A stretch of DNA of 64,000 nt, taken from contig SADC01001227.1 of the NCBI GenBank assembly GCA_004194705.1, forward strand, positions 2,914,001-2,978,000, written 5' to 3'. Position 1 is the first letter of the stretch, and every line of letters begins with the position of its first letter. The DNA is from Ditylenchus dipsaci (Eukaryota > Nematoda > Chromadorea > Rhabditida > Anguinidae). The notes under the pieces are model-generated. The model searched no databases and had not been told where the DNA came from. It saw only the letters and a list, made by a program, of their open reading frames with translations. Positions 20,601 through 31,866 of this stretch are shown here, piece by piece. Position numbers and translations under genes: made by a program.

Positions 20601-23236
20601 ATGTCCCATTTGCCTGCAGAACTGTGCCGAGATGTATTTGACTACTTGGATCGACCCAATTTGGACAAACTCAACTTGGTTTGCCGAAATTTAAATTATC
20701 TGCTCTGCAATCACTACCAAAAATCGCCTATACGGCCGATTAAAATGATATTAGCTTCCGACTATAATTTGGCTATTTCTTCTTCTGACCAAACAAAAGA
20801 AAAAACTATTTATCGGTCAACACTCGGGGAAATGTTGGATTTGTTAGAGCCTAAGTCAGTTTATTTTTTTGTTAGGTCTTTTTATCCAAATGCCCACCCC
20901 CTCCAAAGAGTATTTTTCTCTAAGCCTACTTTTTTTCGGTTCTCCTGATTTTTTTCAACCAAATCAATTTGATATTCCTGCGCCCACGGTTCTTAAATGG
21001 CGCAATTTTTTTCCAGATATGTGCGACTTCAGAAATTTCTGCTTTTGTGGGATAACTTCATGGGTGGTCAAGATTTTAAAGAGTTAGCCAGATGCAGACA
21101 TGCATGGACAGACGCTAACTTCTCATTAACTATATTTTGATGAGACTCCTGTTCCTGCCTCAATCTACCAACAAATATTTGGGTCAATAGGTGTGTGTCG
21201 GCAGCTTGATGTGCCTTTAGCAGTGCCTGAAGAAATGGAGCCTAATTTTTTGCAATTATCTGCGTTTGCTAATGCTCAACACATCCATTTGAGTGTGACC
21301 AGTGTGCCGCAAAATGTAGTAGAACTATTGTCTAAGCGAATACTAGAATGGTGCACGAGTCAGTTAGAGCCGTGTGCTCACCACCAAAATCGCAGAAAAG
21401 AGATGATTGTAGATGTGGAGAATGTTAGAAAAGGATTAAAACACCTGGTGCGTCTGCTGGTCAAAGTGAGTAAGGCTTAACCCGTTTATGCCCACTGATT
21501 CAAAAATTAACCAGTTTTTGGCCATACAGTCAAAACTACCATTAACGTAACCTACAAAAGTTCGTTCCCGCCTAGGGTTAGACACTTTTTTTACCTCAAA
21601 TTTTCGAAAATTTTCCTTTTTTTTGATTTGACAGCCTAGCTGCAAATATCGTCAGGATTCTATTTCACCATCATTTTAGCGAAAGAAAAAATTTCGGCCT
21701 TAAAAAAGCAAACGCTCAAATTAACGGAACGATATTTTCAAAAATCATCACGCTAATGGGGTTTTTGCTTTTTTAACGTCGAAAAACTTTTCTTCCGCTA
21801 AAAAGATTGGCAAAATTGGATGCCTGACGACATTTACAGCCAGAATGTAAACAGAAAAAAACAGAAAAAGGAAACTTTTTTTTAAAAATCGAGGTAAAAA
21901 AGTGTCGGACCCTAGGCGGGAACGAACTTTTTGGGGTTGCGTTAATGGGAGTTTTGACTGTAGTTAGTTTACAGTCGACTCACGATTTCACATACCCTCG
22001 GACCTGTTTCGGTTTAGGGCGGACGCCATAGTTAATCATTTTTCGCCATAGTTAATTTTTATTTTTTAGGTTGATCAAGTTGAATATGGCCTCTATTTAA
22101 CATACAATTTTTCGTTTTTTGTCAAATACTTTTTTTTTAAATTCTGAATATACCCACCCTTTAAATTTTGTGCTTGTCATTTCTGTTGTGTTTAATTTTT
22201 CGTTTCCGAGAAAAATTTCTTAGAAAACGCCTAAAACTCGAAATATTCGCTTTTAAGCGTTTTCTTAGAATTTTTTTCCGGAAACAATACCGTATTTCCT
22301 CTAATAACTCACCCGGGTGAGTTATTTTTTGGATCGCTGAAAATTGGAAAAATTTGAGGTCGATCTCGAGACTTTTGGGTGAAAATATTAAATTTAAAAA
22401 CTGGAATTGGTAAAGCTCGTGGGAATTAAGAAACGCAATAAACAGCTTTGCAAAATATTTGTTCCGAGCTGGGATATAGGCCCTCAAAGTTGAGGGGGGT
22501 GAGTTATTAGAGCAGGGTGAGTTATTAGAGGAAATACGGTAAATCCTAAAAAGACAGAAATGTCAAGCACAAAATTTTAATGGGTTGGGTATGTTCAGAT
22601 TTGAAAATGTAATTTTATAGAGAATATTATCATTCTGAATTACAACTGTAGCCAAAAAACCCTCACATATCTGAATTAGACATCAGATTTGAAAAAAAAG
22701 TCGTTGCTTGTTTAAAAATGAGTCAAAGTAAAATACTAGTGAAATATTACCGCAATTCCTCTAATAGAGCCGGCCCTTGTTTTTCGACTAGAACTCCAGA
22801 GTGAGGGCTATTTTTAATTCACAATTTCAAGATCTTGGGCACCCGAAAAAAAATCCCGGGGCTCTATAAGAGGAAATACGGTAGTCGCCATTTAAAATAG
22901 AGGAGGGCTTCTACTTATTTTGAGAGGTATTTCCATCTAAAGCCACAATAATTTTAGGATTTCGAAAGTTCGACCCGAGGCACGCCCTACTTCCTGGCAT
23001 TCAACGATTGTGCCAAAGTCCCTTCTTCCACTATTCAACTGCATAATATTACAACAGGAGAAATGTTCGAAGCTTTTGCTCCAGCCAGCACCCACATTTC
23101 TCAGGTTTTAGGAAATGACTCTAGTTTGCAACAGTTCGAATATGTAATTGTTAGAGGAAAATCAGGAGATCTGTCAAGCGTATCATTTCAAAAAGAAAAG
23201 AACCCAGTCATTAACAAATCATCATTTGAAAGATGA
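20601..23236 (+). CDS. F-box protein, 4 exons
   Basis: F-box proteins recruit substrates to SCF ubiquitin ligases through Skp1. Exon 1 (20601-20854) begins MSHLPAELCRDVFDYLDRPN and continues LDKLNLVCRNLNYLL, a textbook F-box at residues 3-40. Exon 2 starts at 21017, or upstream if the PAPTVLKWRNFF frame is exonic, and runs to 21465 (RLQKFLLLWDNFMGG, HIHLSVTSVPQNVVELLSKR). It has one +1 break at a T-run near 21139. After a 1.5-kb intron full of MITEs, the last exon (22958-23236) joins in phase and reads YFLAFNDCAKVPSS to EYVIVRGKSGD, ending at TGA. The long variable C-terminal half with a final substrate-binding-like strand pattern is typical of the large nematode F-box families. The exact family is not assigned. 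Confidence 0.72.
21527..21960. mobile_element. Pogo/Tigger-like MITE in F-box intron
   Basis: CAGTCAAAACTACCATTAAC at the left is mirrored at the right, with TA on both sides (21525-21526, 21961-21962). The arms hold TTCGTTCCCGCCTAGGGTTA. It is 434 bp long and noncoding. Confidence 0.88.
21969..22640. mobile_element. CAGTCGACTC MITE split by a nested MITE
   Basis: Starting ACAGTCGACTCACGATTTCA, it carries ATACCCACCCTTTAAATTTTG and its inverse on either side of the nested element at 22290-22539. An uninterrupted relative lies at 42639-43000. Its outer right end is degraded. Confidence 0.75.
22290..22539. mobile_element. CCGTATTTCCTCTAATAA MITE, TA-flanked
   Basis: A 250-bp palindrome with ends CCGTATTTCCTCTAATAACT and complement, and TA at 22288-22289 and 22540-22541. 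It sits inside another MITE. The relative at 42639-43000 shows the unoccupied site. Confidence 0.92.
22750..22880. mobile_element. CCGCAATTCCTCTAATAGAG MITE
   Basis: A short copy of the CCGTATTTCCTCTAATAA family, with TA on each side and GGGCTCTATAAGAGGAAATA at the right. The interior TTTTTCGACTAGAACTCCAG recurs at 31690. Confidence 0.8.
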
Positions 23237-23266
23237 GAAAATATTGAATTTGATTGTTCGGCTAAA

Positions 23267-23964
23267 GTACACAATACGGCGTAGCTCAAAAATACCCAAA
23301 CCCATCTTTTTATGGCGTTTTAGCTGCCAAAACATGCTTGAACCATGTTTTTAGATGGCGCTCGACACTTTTCGAAAAAAAATTTGGACTAGAATTTGAC
23401 TTTTTGCCTTGATCCCCAAAGTTGATTGAATCTAAAAGGGTACCTGGATACCCGCAAAAAATGAAATTTGAACGTAGTTTTGTTGACTGCGGCCTACCGC
23501 ATAAAGAACTCTGGTATGCATGCTGTTTTCATGCATCCAGAGTCACTTTCGAGTGATTTGTGTCTGAGGTATGTGGGTGTGCGCATCTCAACCCTGCGCC
23601 CCCGAACGGGCGCAGGGGTTGAGAGGTCTTGAGGCTGAGATGCGCACACCCACATACCTCAGACATAATTACGAGCTATACTTTTGATAATAAAATGCAT
23701 ATAGAGTCTCTTTTTGTCCAGCCAAAATGTCTAAAACAGGGTATATCAATAAACCTTTTCTGGTCATCCAGGTACCCTTTTAGATTGAATTGCCTTGGGG
23801 GACCTAGGCGAAAAGTCGAATTTTAGTCATAAAAATTTTTTCGGAAAGTGTCGACGCCACCTAAAAACATGTTTTAAGCATGTTTTGGCAGCTCAAACGT
23901 CATAAAATGATTGTTTTGGTCATTTTTGAGCTATGCGGCGTAGCCTACGCCGTATAGTGTACTA
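23267..23964. repeat. 700-bp palindrome with GCGCAGGGG core
   Basis: The outer arms include AGTACACAATACGGCGTAGC and AAAACATGCTTGAACCATGT. The inner arms include GTGCGCATCTCAACCCTGCG (23580). Most of the core matches 5990-6440, so the family carries exchangeable outer arms. No gene is visible from here to 24180. Confidence 0.75.
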
Positions 23965-24189
23965 TTGCCGATTGTTCTTTAATTTGATTTTTTGAAAAGC
24001 AATAAAATTAATAATAGGGTTGTATGAAAAAAGATTGCAAACCTCAAAAGTAAAAAGGATTTTGTAAAAAGTACATTACGTACCCTGGTTCAACACATGC
24101 CAAATTTCATATAACTAGATTATAACGAGAGCTTGTAATACGAGGTTTGATTACAAAAGCGCAAATTCTCTGAAGTCAATAAAAAAAGA

Positions 24190-24262
24190 AAGGACTGGCC
24201 CAAACCGGGATCGAACCGGTGACATTTAGGGTAAACAGCCAGTTCGCCACGCGGCCAGTTCG
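24190..24262 (-). pseudogene. tRNA-like sequence, degenerate
   Basis: The minus strand has a good T arm (CCGGTTCGATCCCGG) and a matching acceptor half (GGGCCA). The D-arm and anticodon region (GGCGAACTGGCTGTTTACCC) does not fold into a standard cloverleaf, and GGCCGCGTGGCGAACTGG is partly duplicated. It is likely a tRNA pseudogene or the head of a tRNA-derived SINE. Confidence 0.5.
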
Positions 24263-24912
24263 CCACGCTTTTGAAATGGCCAGCTCGCCACGACCAGTTT
24301 CCAATGCAAAACACTCAATTTTTTAGACGAATAATATAATGGCGACATTTAAACGTGATCTTATGACCTAAAATGACATTTAAAATGACATTGCTATGAA
24401 AATTTCAAATCGAAGTATTAAATGATCATGTTTCCTTGTGAGACCACGCTTTTTCTTGTAAATCGCACTGTTCGCATTCCCCTATTTTTCATTACCTGGA
24501 AAATAGGCGGGGAATTGTCGGGAAATTCCTCGTCACCCAATCCTAAATTTTATCCAACAAAATTTGGAACTTCAATGTCTGGCTAAAGTTCGTTCTCCGG
24601 TAATCTCCTGAAATTGTGTTTTTTCTAGTCAAACCTCGATAAGCCGGCACCCCTAAGGACCGACCTTAGGGTGCCGGTTTATCGAGGTGCCGTTTATCTG
24701 GGTGTCGTTTTCCTTAAAGTGTCGAGTATGATTGCTTCAGAAAATGGCCGTCACTTGAACAACCCTAATTTTGTGGCATAAACGCGGTTATAGAATTTTT
24801 ACATTTTTTCTTAGCACACCGTCAACTTCCAACTATTTTATTGTATTGATTTGGATTTAGCTTAAATAATTCTGTTTTAGAGCGCTCTATCCAAGATTAA
24901 AGCAAGAAAAAG

Positions 24913-26262
24913 ATGTTCAATGCTCAGCCTGCTGCCATTGCTCCGCCTGCTGCCAATGCTCCGCCTGCTGCCAATGCTCCGCTGCTGCCAATGCTCCGCC
25001 TGCTGCCATTGCTCCGCCGGACTCATTCGTGGTAAGTTTTTTCTAATTTTTGATCACATACACAGTCCAACTCTCAAAAGTAAAACACCTTTCGACTACA
25101 GTCAAACCTGAATACAACACCACCCTCGATACAACATCACTCGAAGATGGACCAATGTGGTTAGCTTTGACTGAAATTCAGTCAAATGAACCCTCGATAC
25201 ACCCACAACCTCGATACAACACCACCCTAGCTTAGTCTCTTGGTCGGTGTTGAACCTGGTTCGACTGTACTGTATGGAGATAAAAAGGGCTAAGATCAAG
25301 TTATAGACAAGGCCAATTAAAAATCGCAATTTTAATATCTTATAACAAATAAAGTAGTCGAGTCTCGCTTAAGGTACGCCCCAAAAATGTATTTATGCCT
25401 AGACTGCTGCGTATAAAGCGTTGGAAGTCTTGACTAACTCTGTTCTGTAAACACAGTATGATTATATTAGCGATAAGATTTTGGCCATGCATATAATTTG
25501 CTCATGTTACCAAGGAGGAATCTCATTTATAATATTGTAATATCTACATCTTATTTTTAAGAAATTTTATTACACAACTATTTTCATCTCAATGATTCAA
25601 GTTGAGGTCTTGTATGAGTGTTTCAATTCTTGTATTACAAATGTATTTCTAATTGTGCTATTGCTACACGCGCAACATATTCAGCTGTAATGGCCCTTCG
25701 CAAAGAAAAGGTTTGTAACTTGGAGATCTAGCTCCTTGTGTAGTAGTATTTAAAAAATGCCCGTAGAATTCCGAATTTTGCACGTAGATTTCTGAATTCG
25801 ATCCTCAGTCACAATAGATTTTGGAACTATTCATAAATCAAATTTACAGGTTACAAAGGAACGTTGATCTGGCTAACTGCTGCTCCCGAGGTCAACACGT
25901 TTTGCGCCGATCTTGGGATTCGAGTTTTTTCGTTCGAGCTAAACATTGCTCCTCTGGTATTGGCTGATGTCAGTGTGGCTGTGAGGAATCGGACATCTTC
26001 GTCCGCTTGTATCCACGCCTAGAAGGTCATTTTTTCTTGCAAAATTTTTCCAATTCAAAATCAATCTTAATTTTAGGGGAAGCAAATTACATACAAAAAG
26101 TATCAAGTCGCTGGTGTGGGTGAAGGGTTTGCTCCTAATATGCTCGCCACTCTGGACAACAATGGAATCCTTCTCATAACTGGATCAGTCATGCCACCTC
26201 TGGAAAATCATACTCCAAATCAGCAGGAGACGCAAATCGACATATCTCTCAGTAATTCATAG
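24913..26262 (+). CDS. Alpha-crystallin-like (small heat shock) protein, 3 exons
   Basis: Small heat shock proteins are ATP-independent chaperones built on an alpha-crystallin beta-sandwich. Exon 1 (24913-25031) encodes MFNAQPAAIAPPAANAP and further Pro/Ala repeats, ending DSFV before GTAAGT. Exon 2 (25850-26025) joins in phase and reads GYKGTLIWLTAAPEVN, then RVFSFELNIAPLVLADVSVA, like the first strands of the domain. A one-base break follows at 25985, and the reading continues SDIFVRLYPRLEG. Exon 3 (26078-26262) gives YKKYQVAGVGEGFAPNMLAT and LDNNGILLITGSVMPP, matching the family's late strands where GILLITG is the usual GxLxI-type motif, then an acidic tail to TAG. Assignment is by pattern and is moderate. 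The Pro/Ala repeat of 18 bp is unusual. Confidence 0.5.
24923..25018 (+). repeat. 18-bp tandem repeat coding Pro-Pro-Ala-Ala-Asn-Ala
   Basis: About five units of CTGCTGCCAATGCTCCGC occur within exon 1 of the small-heat-shock-like gene. One unit lacks two bases and so shifts the frame. This is a site prone to slippage or assembly error. Confidence 0.85.
25099..25267. mobile_element. CAGTCAAACCTGAATACAAC MITE, TA-flanked
   Basis: A 169-bp element in intron 1 of the small-heat-shock-like gene, with inverted ends and TA at 25097-25098 and 25268-25269. Frames through it are incidental. Confidence 0.8.
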
Positions 26263-26799
26263 TGCTTGATTGTTGTAGTATTGTTTGTGGCCACATTATG
26301 GGTATCAAATAAAAAACTTCTGGAATTTACTTTTCGTGCATATTTATTGGCCATTCTTTGCAGAGTTCGAAAACTGGACACATAGTAAAAGGTTTGAAAA
26401 TTTTTTAGTCCATTTCTATCTGCGTAAAATTTTCTGCTGATGTCAAGCATGACGTAACAAGGATACCGTTAAATCTATTCAAGGACATATTTGTTTGATG
26501 CAAATGAAAAATTTGGCAAGTTTAAATGCGCGCGGGACACTTATCTTTTGTCTGCCACTGGTACTCTTTGGAGTTATTTCGAGCGACTCCAAAGAGTACA
26601 GTGAGAGACGAAAGAGAATGTCGCGCGCGCATTTGAATTTTATCAAATTCTCATTTGCACCAACAAGTATGGACCTTTAATAAACTCACTTTAATAATAG
26701 ATCACTAAATTTCGAGGGTCATATCTAAACCCAGAAATAACTGTAATTCTACTACTATGTTGAAGTATCAAACGTCAGCCACCTTGAGGAAGCAAACAC

Positions 26800-27255
26800 T
26801 AACCGTGCATGTGCCATGTGGATCAACAATGGCTAAGCGAACTACTCGTCTTTACAAATTCCCTTCTTACAATGGACATCAAAAAGGCCTGCCTAGAAGT
26901 TGAAACAGGTTTGAAATGCGTTGAAAAGCTTATCGGGAAATTGAGGTTTTTTATCTGTGTATTGTAACCAACTCAATTTAAACAAATTCAGACAAATAGA
27001 TCAGATGAAAAACGATGCTGGGATAGCGCTACGTTCTCCCGTGGAAACAAGGTGGCTATCGTATTACGGAATGATCCAGTCACTGATGAAAAACAAGGAA
27101 ATTCTAAAAGCTGCAATCATCAAGTTTGTCCAAGAATTTGCTTTGCTACTACTCTATTGGAATTGGCGGAATATAACTTTTTCAAAGAATACGTGTAGCG
27201 TCTTAGAGCCAATAGCAAAGAAGACAGCCGCACTTATCCATCTTAGGACTAATTG
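26800..27255 (+). pseudogene. hAT transposase fragment
   Basis: Two pieces are joined by a possible intron. The first is HVDQQWLSELLVFTNSLLTM to KLIGKLR (26818-26945). The second is QIDQMKNDAGIALRSPVETR then WLSYYGMIQSLMKNKEI (26995-27115). VETRWLSYYGM is the TRWxSxYxM signature of the hAT RNase-H-like fold. The frame breaks near 27130 and no N- or C-terminal domains or terminal repeats are seen, so this is a relic, different in sequence from the element at 14588. Confidence 0.7.
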
Positions 27256-27837
27256 AATCAATTAAATGAAGTGAAATTTGCTTTATCGATGTTTCTCGCT
27301 TGAGTTGAATAAATGGCCTATTCTTGATTACCTGTATGTGTGCTGATCGGAATGCACAGGAAGGCGCCATAATGGACCGCCGCCGGTGGCACCGCCGAAG
27401 GTAACCGAAGAGGTGCTGCCGGCGGCGGCCAACTATGGAAGGCGCATGGTTGTTTGCAATATATATGATTGTAAAAAATATTATGCTTTCTAGATAGACT
27501 AAGGCTGCGAGGTAAGGAGTCAGGATCTCGACTTTTTTGCGTTTGTTCCATTTCCAAAAAATATGGTCAAGGATCTTTTTTATTGAATAAGTGGTCACTC
27601 TATTAAATATAGTATTGAAAATTGTCTGAAAAGTGTGAAAACAGGAAGGCAATGAAAATCACATGCTCCAGGTTAATTCTAATCGGTTTATTAGCATATT
27701 TTTTTCGATCTAACAGCTAAATACTACTGATTGTGTTAATTATTAGTGTATGGAAGGTCTGAAAGTGTTAATTCTCAATGAAATATGGGACAGAGAGATC
27801 GAAAACCAGCGAAACATGGGCGGTTGATGCTGGAACT

Positions 27838-27985
27838 TGAAAAACGGCAAAAAACGGCAAAATCAATAAAAAAACGGCAAAATTTATCCTAGTATGATTT
27901 TGCCGTTTTTTGCCGTTCTTGAAAAAACGAAACGCCAAGGGAATTTTGCCGTTTTTTTGTCGTTTTTGGCATCCATGCTTTTTGT
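27838..27985. repeat. AAAACGGCAAAA hairpin
   Basis: Repeated AAAAACGGC at the left is mirrored by GCCGTTTTTTGCCGTT at the right. It is one more short-motif palindrome. The rest of 27260-28530 shows only a GC-rich patch (27360-27430) and no supported gene. Confidence 0.65.
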
Positions 27986-28534
27986 ACACCATTATAAGCA
28001 TTTTGAAACATATGTGTGATTCTAACTGCAAATTTACCCATTTGGGCGTTTCATTAGCATTCTGTAGCGTTTGGCAATTATGAGTGGCAGTGAGACCTTA
28101 TATGAATGCTTTTGTAAGAGAAAAGTAAGAAACTCACAAATTTTGTCTTTGTTTCTCCCGTTGTACTTGTTGTTAAGTGTACAGAGTTACTTATTTCAAA
28201 GAACTTAATTTTCAGATCACCAGCTTGGTAATATAACTTACTCCCAATTTCACGACACGCCCGATATAACGACACCCAAGGTCGGTCCCGAGGTTGTTGT
28301 TACATCGAGACTCGACTGTATTGTAAGGATTCTTGCGTTCTGACGAACGACGTTCCAGTCAAGACAATAGGTTTCGAACGAAACCTATTGCAACTTTAAA
28401 TATCCAGTTTAAAAGGCAAATTCGAAATACGATTTGTCCCGTCCAGATTTGTTTGACATGGCGAGTCTACGAATTATCCCGATAGATCTAGAGATTATAT
28501 TTGGATAGTTTGTGATTAGCTGCTTTCTGCTCTG

Positions 28535-30356
28535 ATGTCAAAGGTTAGTAAAATTATGAGTTTTGGTACGCGCTCAGTTGAGATCACTCCTGACAATAAG
28601 TCGTGCTGTTCCAGTACTTTGTTTGACTATGGATTTAAAGTCATTGCTCCAGTTATTAATCCAGTTAAAAGAGTTAAGATCAAACTCATAGATGATTTCG
28701 AAGTTCCAGATTTATACGTTCCAGATTTATATGCTCCAGACATTACTCCAGACCCAGTGGCCGATTTCGTCCTGGCCTTGGATTTATTTTCAGATACCAG
28801 CGATTGGGATGAAGACTTACTGGCCTCTCTTGATGGATCAAGCATGGCTGGATCTCCTGAAGTGCCTGCACACCGGGATTCCCTCCGTATGGTTTCGATC
28901 CGCTCCTCCAGTTCGCGCTCCCACTCCGTCTACGAAGAGGTTCAACTAGCTGGTTCTCAATTGGTGCCTGCCTTGGGTGAACGGGAAACAATCCAGCCGT
29001 CTATCTCTCCAGTCGAAGAAACTCCAGTCAGTAGTCTCTTATTGTATAATTGTATTGTTTCTCCAGATTGTATTCCCGTCCCTATTATACCAGGGTGCAC
29101 TAATAAAGAAAACCAGTTGAATCATCCTTTTCTTACTGTATGTGTATATGCCAATACTTGTCTGCAGTCGATATTCCTTTTTTTTCACATTCACAAATTG
29201 ACTTTTGGCTCTATATGTGTTCAAGGGTATGCCCAAAAAAGTATGCCTTGCTCCCCCCTTGTGTTGTTTTTGCAAAAAAATTTCGAAAAAGTCTTTGGTC
29301 TCCCCTGTTGTTTTTTTGGCACAAATTTTTTATCTTTTAATGTGTATGTTAGGATAGACTCGAACATGCTTTTCAAAGCTTGAAGAAGTAAGAAAAACAT
29401 GTTGGAGTTCGTCCTGCCTAGGGTTGTCGAGGCCTCGATATTTTTGAGGCCTTGACTCGAGGAGTAGAATAGACTCGAAAAAAAAATTTCGACGCTTCGA
29501 CTAGAACCGAAACTCGAAAATAAATTTCGACGCTTCGACTCGAACCGAAACTCGAAAATTTTCGATTTTTCGAGTTCAAAACTCGAGAAGCGGGTCCTTG
29601 AAACTCGAAAAAATGACTAGAAATTTTTTATCGAGGCCTTGAAACCCGAAAGAAGGACTCGACATTTTTTTCGAGGATACAAGACTCGAAAATCGAAGCT
29701 CGAAATCGAGGCCTCGACTCTACAATTCTCGTTCTAACATACACTGGCCTACCCTTGCCTAAGCCTTTTCCAGCTTGGGGACCAAAATTTTATACTTTTC
29801 ATGCAAACCTTTTTTTGCTGAGAAATAGTTAAAGGTGTTTATAAATAGTTTCTGAGACTAGTAGGAAAAAAGTTTGTGCAAAAAACAACAAGGGGGATTA
29901 CCGTATTTCCTCTAATAAGCGCCCGGGGCGCTTATTTTCAAACCCCTAAAATTTTTGAAATTGTCAATCAGAAATGGCCTTAACTCCAAAATTTTAGTCA
30001 AAAAATAGGGGGGGCGCTTATTGGAGCGGGGGCGCTTATTAGAGGAAATACGGTAAGCACTTTTCACAATTTTTTGCGAAAAAAAACAACGGGGGCCAAG
30101 GCATATTTTTTCGGGTGTACCCTCGAACACATATAAATTGTTTATTTATCACCAAAACTTGACGCCTGAAGAAACCTAGTAGAGTAGTTAATATTGGATG
30201 TGTATGAATGCAATAAACTGTTTTTTTCGTTCTTGTTGTTTTCTGTGTGTGTAGCTGGAAACTGGTTTGGCTGAAACACCCATTCCAACCAATGGACAGG
30301 AACACCACAATACTTCTTTTGCTAACCATCTTGCACGCAACTGCTGGTGCAGATAA
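28535..30356 (+). CDS. Unknown acidic Ser/Pro-rich protein, 2 exons
   Basis: Exon 1 (28535-29137, 201 codons) is the longest clean frame in the window. It ends at ACT before GTATGTG. Exon 2 (30255-30356) follows TGTGTGTAG, joins in phase and adds LETGLAETPIPTNGQEHHNT then a stop, for about 234 residues. The protein has a tandem VPDLYVPDLYAPDITPDP stretch (about residues 53-70), an acidic segment DLFSDTSDWDEDLLASLD and a Ser-rich part. There is no membrane span or known domain. It may be a regulatory or intrinsically disordered protein. Function is unknown. The intron contains a palindrome (29409-29730) and a MITE (29901-30053). Confidence 0.5.
29409..29730. repeat. AGGCCTCGA/TCGAGTC palindromic repeat
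   Basis: GGGTTGTCGAGGCCTCGATA at the left is mirrored by CGAGGCCTCGAC at the right, with many ACTCGAAA units between. It resembles the TAGGGTTGTC MITE family, but no flanking duplication is seen. Confidence 0.65.
29901..30053. mobile_element. CCGTATTTCCTCTAATAA MITE, TA-flanked
   Basis: A 153-bp palindrome, CCGTATTTCCTCTAATAAGC to its complement, with TA at 29899-29900 and 30054-30055. Confidence 0.92.
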
Positions 30357-30479
30357 TAACGACAAATTTAAGAAACTGACATTTGTGTATTTTGATTCTT
30401 GTGTATTAGCTATTTTTTAGTTCTTCGATCTGTTTAGCTAAGTTAGCTATTTACCTATTTCCGACCATATTACTCTAAA

Positions 30480-31240
30480 GGGGTCTTTTCCAAAAAAGTG
30501 CTTGGTCCCCCTGTTGTTTTTTGTGATCAAATTTTTCAAAAAGTACCTGGTCCCCCTGTTGCTTTTTTCGCTGGTTTTATTTATTTATTTTTTTCAAATA
30601 AAACCATACACTTAAAAAAAGCAAGCGAAAAAAAAACAAATTTAACACATTTTTGAAAATGGTGAAAAAAACAGGGGAGACCAAGCACTTTTTTTGCCGG
30701 GAGTGCGTAGTAAGGACTAATTTCCTAAGCGATTTACAGATAAAAAGTAGACTCGTAAACCAAAACTTTTTTGATATTACAAAAATTTTGCTGTTTTAAA
30801 ATAAACTGTTAGCTAAATTCTGGAAACTTGTTCACTTAGGGGGGCGCATTTTATTCCATACTGTAAATAGTGGGTCAATGACACCTAAGTAATTTTTATA
30901 CGCTAAAAACGACCTAAAATATGTTTTTGACACTTTCCTGAATTTTTGACCAATATTTAACTTTTTGCCTTGGGGGACCAAGGCATATCAAAGTGTCGAT
31001 CAAATTGTAATCTAATTTTATTTATACAATCAGGTTTTATGTTTAAAAGTGCTAGAAAATATTTAGTGTATAAAAATCACTTTGAAATGCTTAAAAATAA
31101 TTTATAAAATATTATAAAATGCGCCATCGTAAGTTAACAAGTACCAAATTCTATTTGGTTCTCACAAAAAATGTTTTTGTCTTTTTGAGAATCAGTCCAA
31201 TTGTTTACCTCTTTTAGTTGTTTGTTTTTACTTGTGCCCA
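30480..31240. repeat. TTGGTCCCCCTGTTG-bearing repeats
   Basis: Two direct and one inverted GCTTGGTCCCCCTGTTG-like blocks (30507, 30550, 30670) lie near a second palindrome containing GCCTTGGGGGACCAAGGC (30969). No gene is supported. Confidence 0.5.
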
Positions 31241-31639
31241 AGCGCAGGGTAGACCAGTGTATATTGGGGCGGACTCAAACATGTTTTCTGAAATAATGAA
31301 AAATTGTAAAGACATGTTTGATGATGGCTTAAGCACACTTTAAAACAAGAGCGATCCGAAAACAATTTTGACCAAGGCACAAATAGAAAACTGGTTCTCA
31401 TATAATACGCCACCGGATAAAATTTTTGTTTTGACTTGTTAGCAAAGACACTCAGTCATCCTCAATTAGATTTTGCCCAGTCAATAACTCTGCGTTGATA
31501 ACTGTACGATTTCTGTTATAACGTACGACAAATTCTACAGTTATTAACGTACAGTTATCGATGAAGCTGAATCTGACTCAGGATGAGTTGGCGTTCATGC
31601 TGAATCAATCAGTTGTTGCCTCATGGAAAAAAGTACTTA

Positions 31640-31795
31640 CCTTATTTCCTCTAATTTAGCCCCCCCCTCTAATTTAGCCCCCCCCCTCTTTTTTGACTAG
31701 AACTTCAGAGTTAGGGCCATTTTCGATTAACAATTTCAAGATTTTCGGGCGTCCGAAAAATTTAGCCCCCGGGGGCTAAATTACAGGAAATACGG
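31640..31795. mobile_element. CCTTATTTCCTCTAATTTAG MITE, TA-flanked
   Basis: A copy of the CCGTATTTCC family with C-runs next to the ends and TA at 31638-31639 and 31796-31797. One base of the left end differs from consensus. Confidence 0.85.
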
Positions 31796-31866
31796 TAACT
31801 TTTTTTGACCAAAAGTCATAAAAAGTTGGTTTGGAGGTGTTGTATTCGATTTTTTTTAAATTAAAG

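Noticed and set aside
24190..24262. Functional tRNA on the minus strand
   Set aside because: The T arm is good, but D-arm and anticodon stems do not pair and part of the 5' half is duplicated.
27203..27652. 149-codon minus-strand frame
   Set aside because: It overlaps the hAT relic and a GC-rich low-complexity patch, with no domain, repeats of basic residues only and no splice signals.
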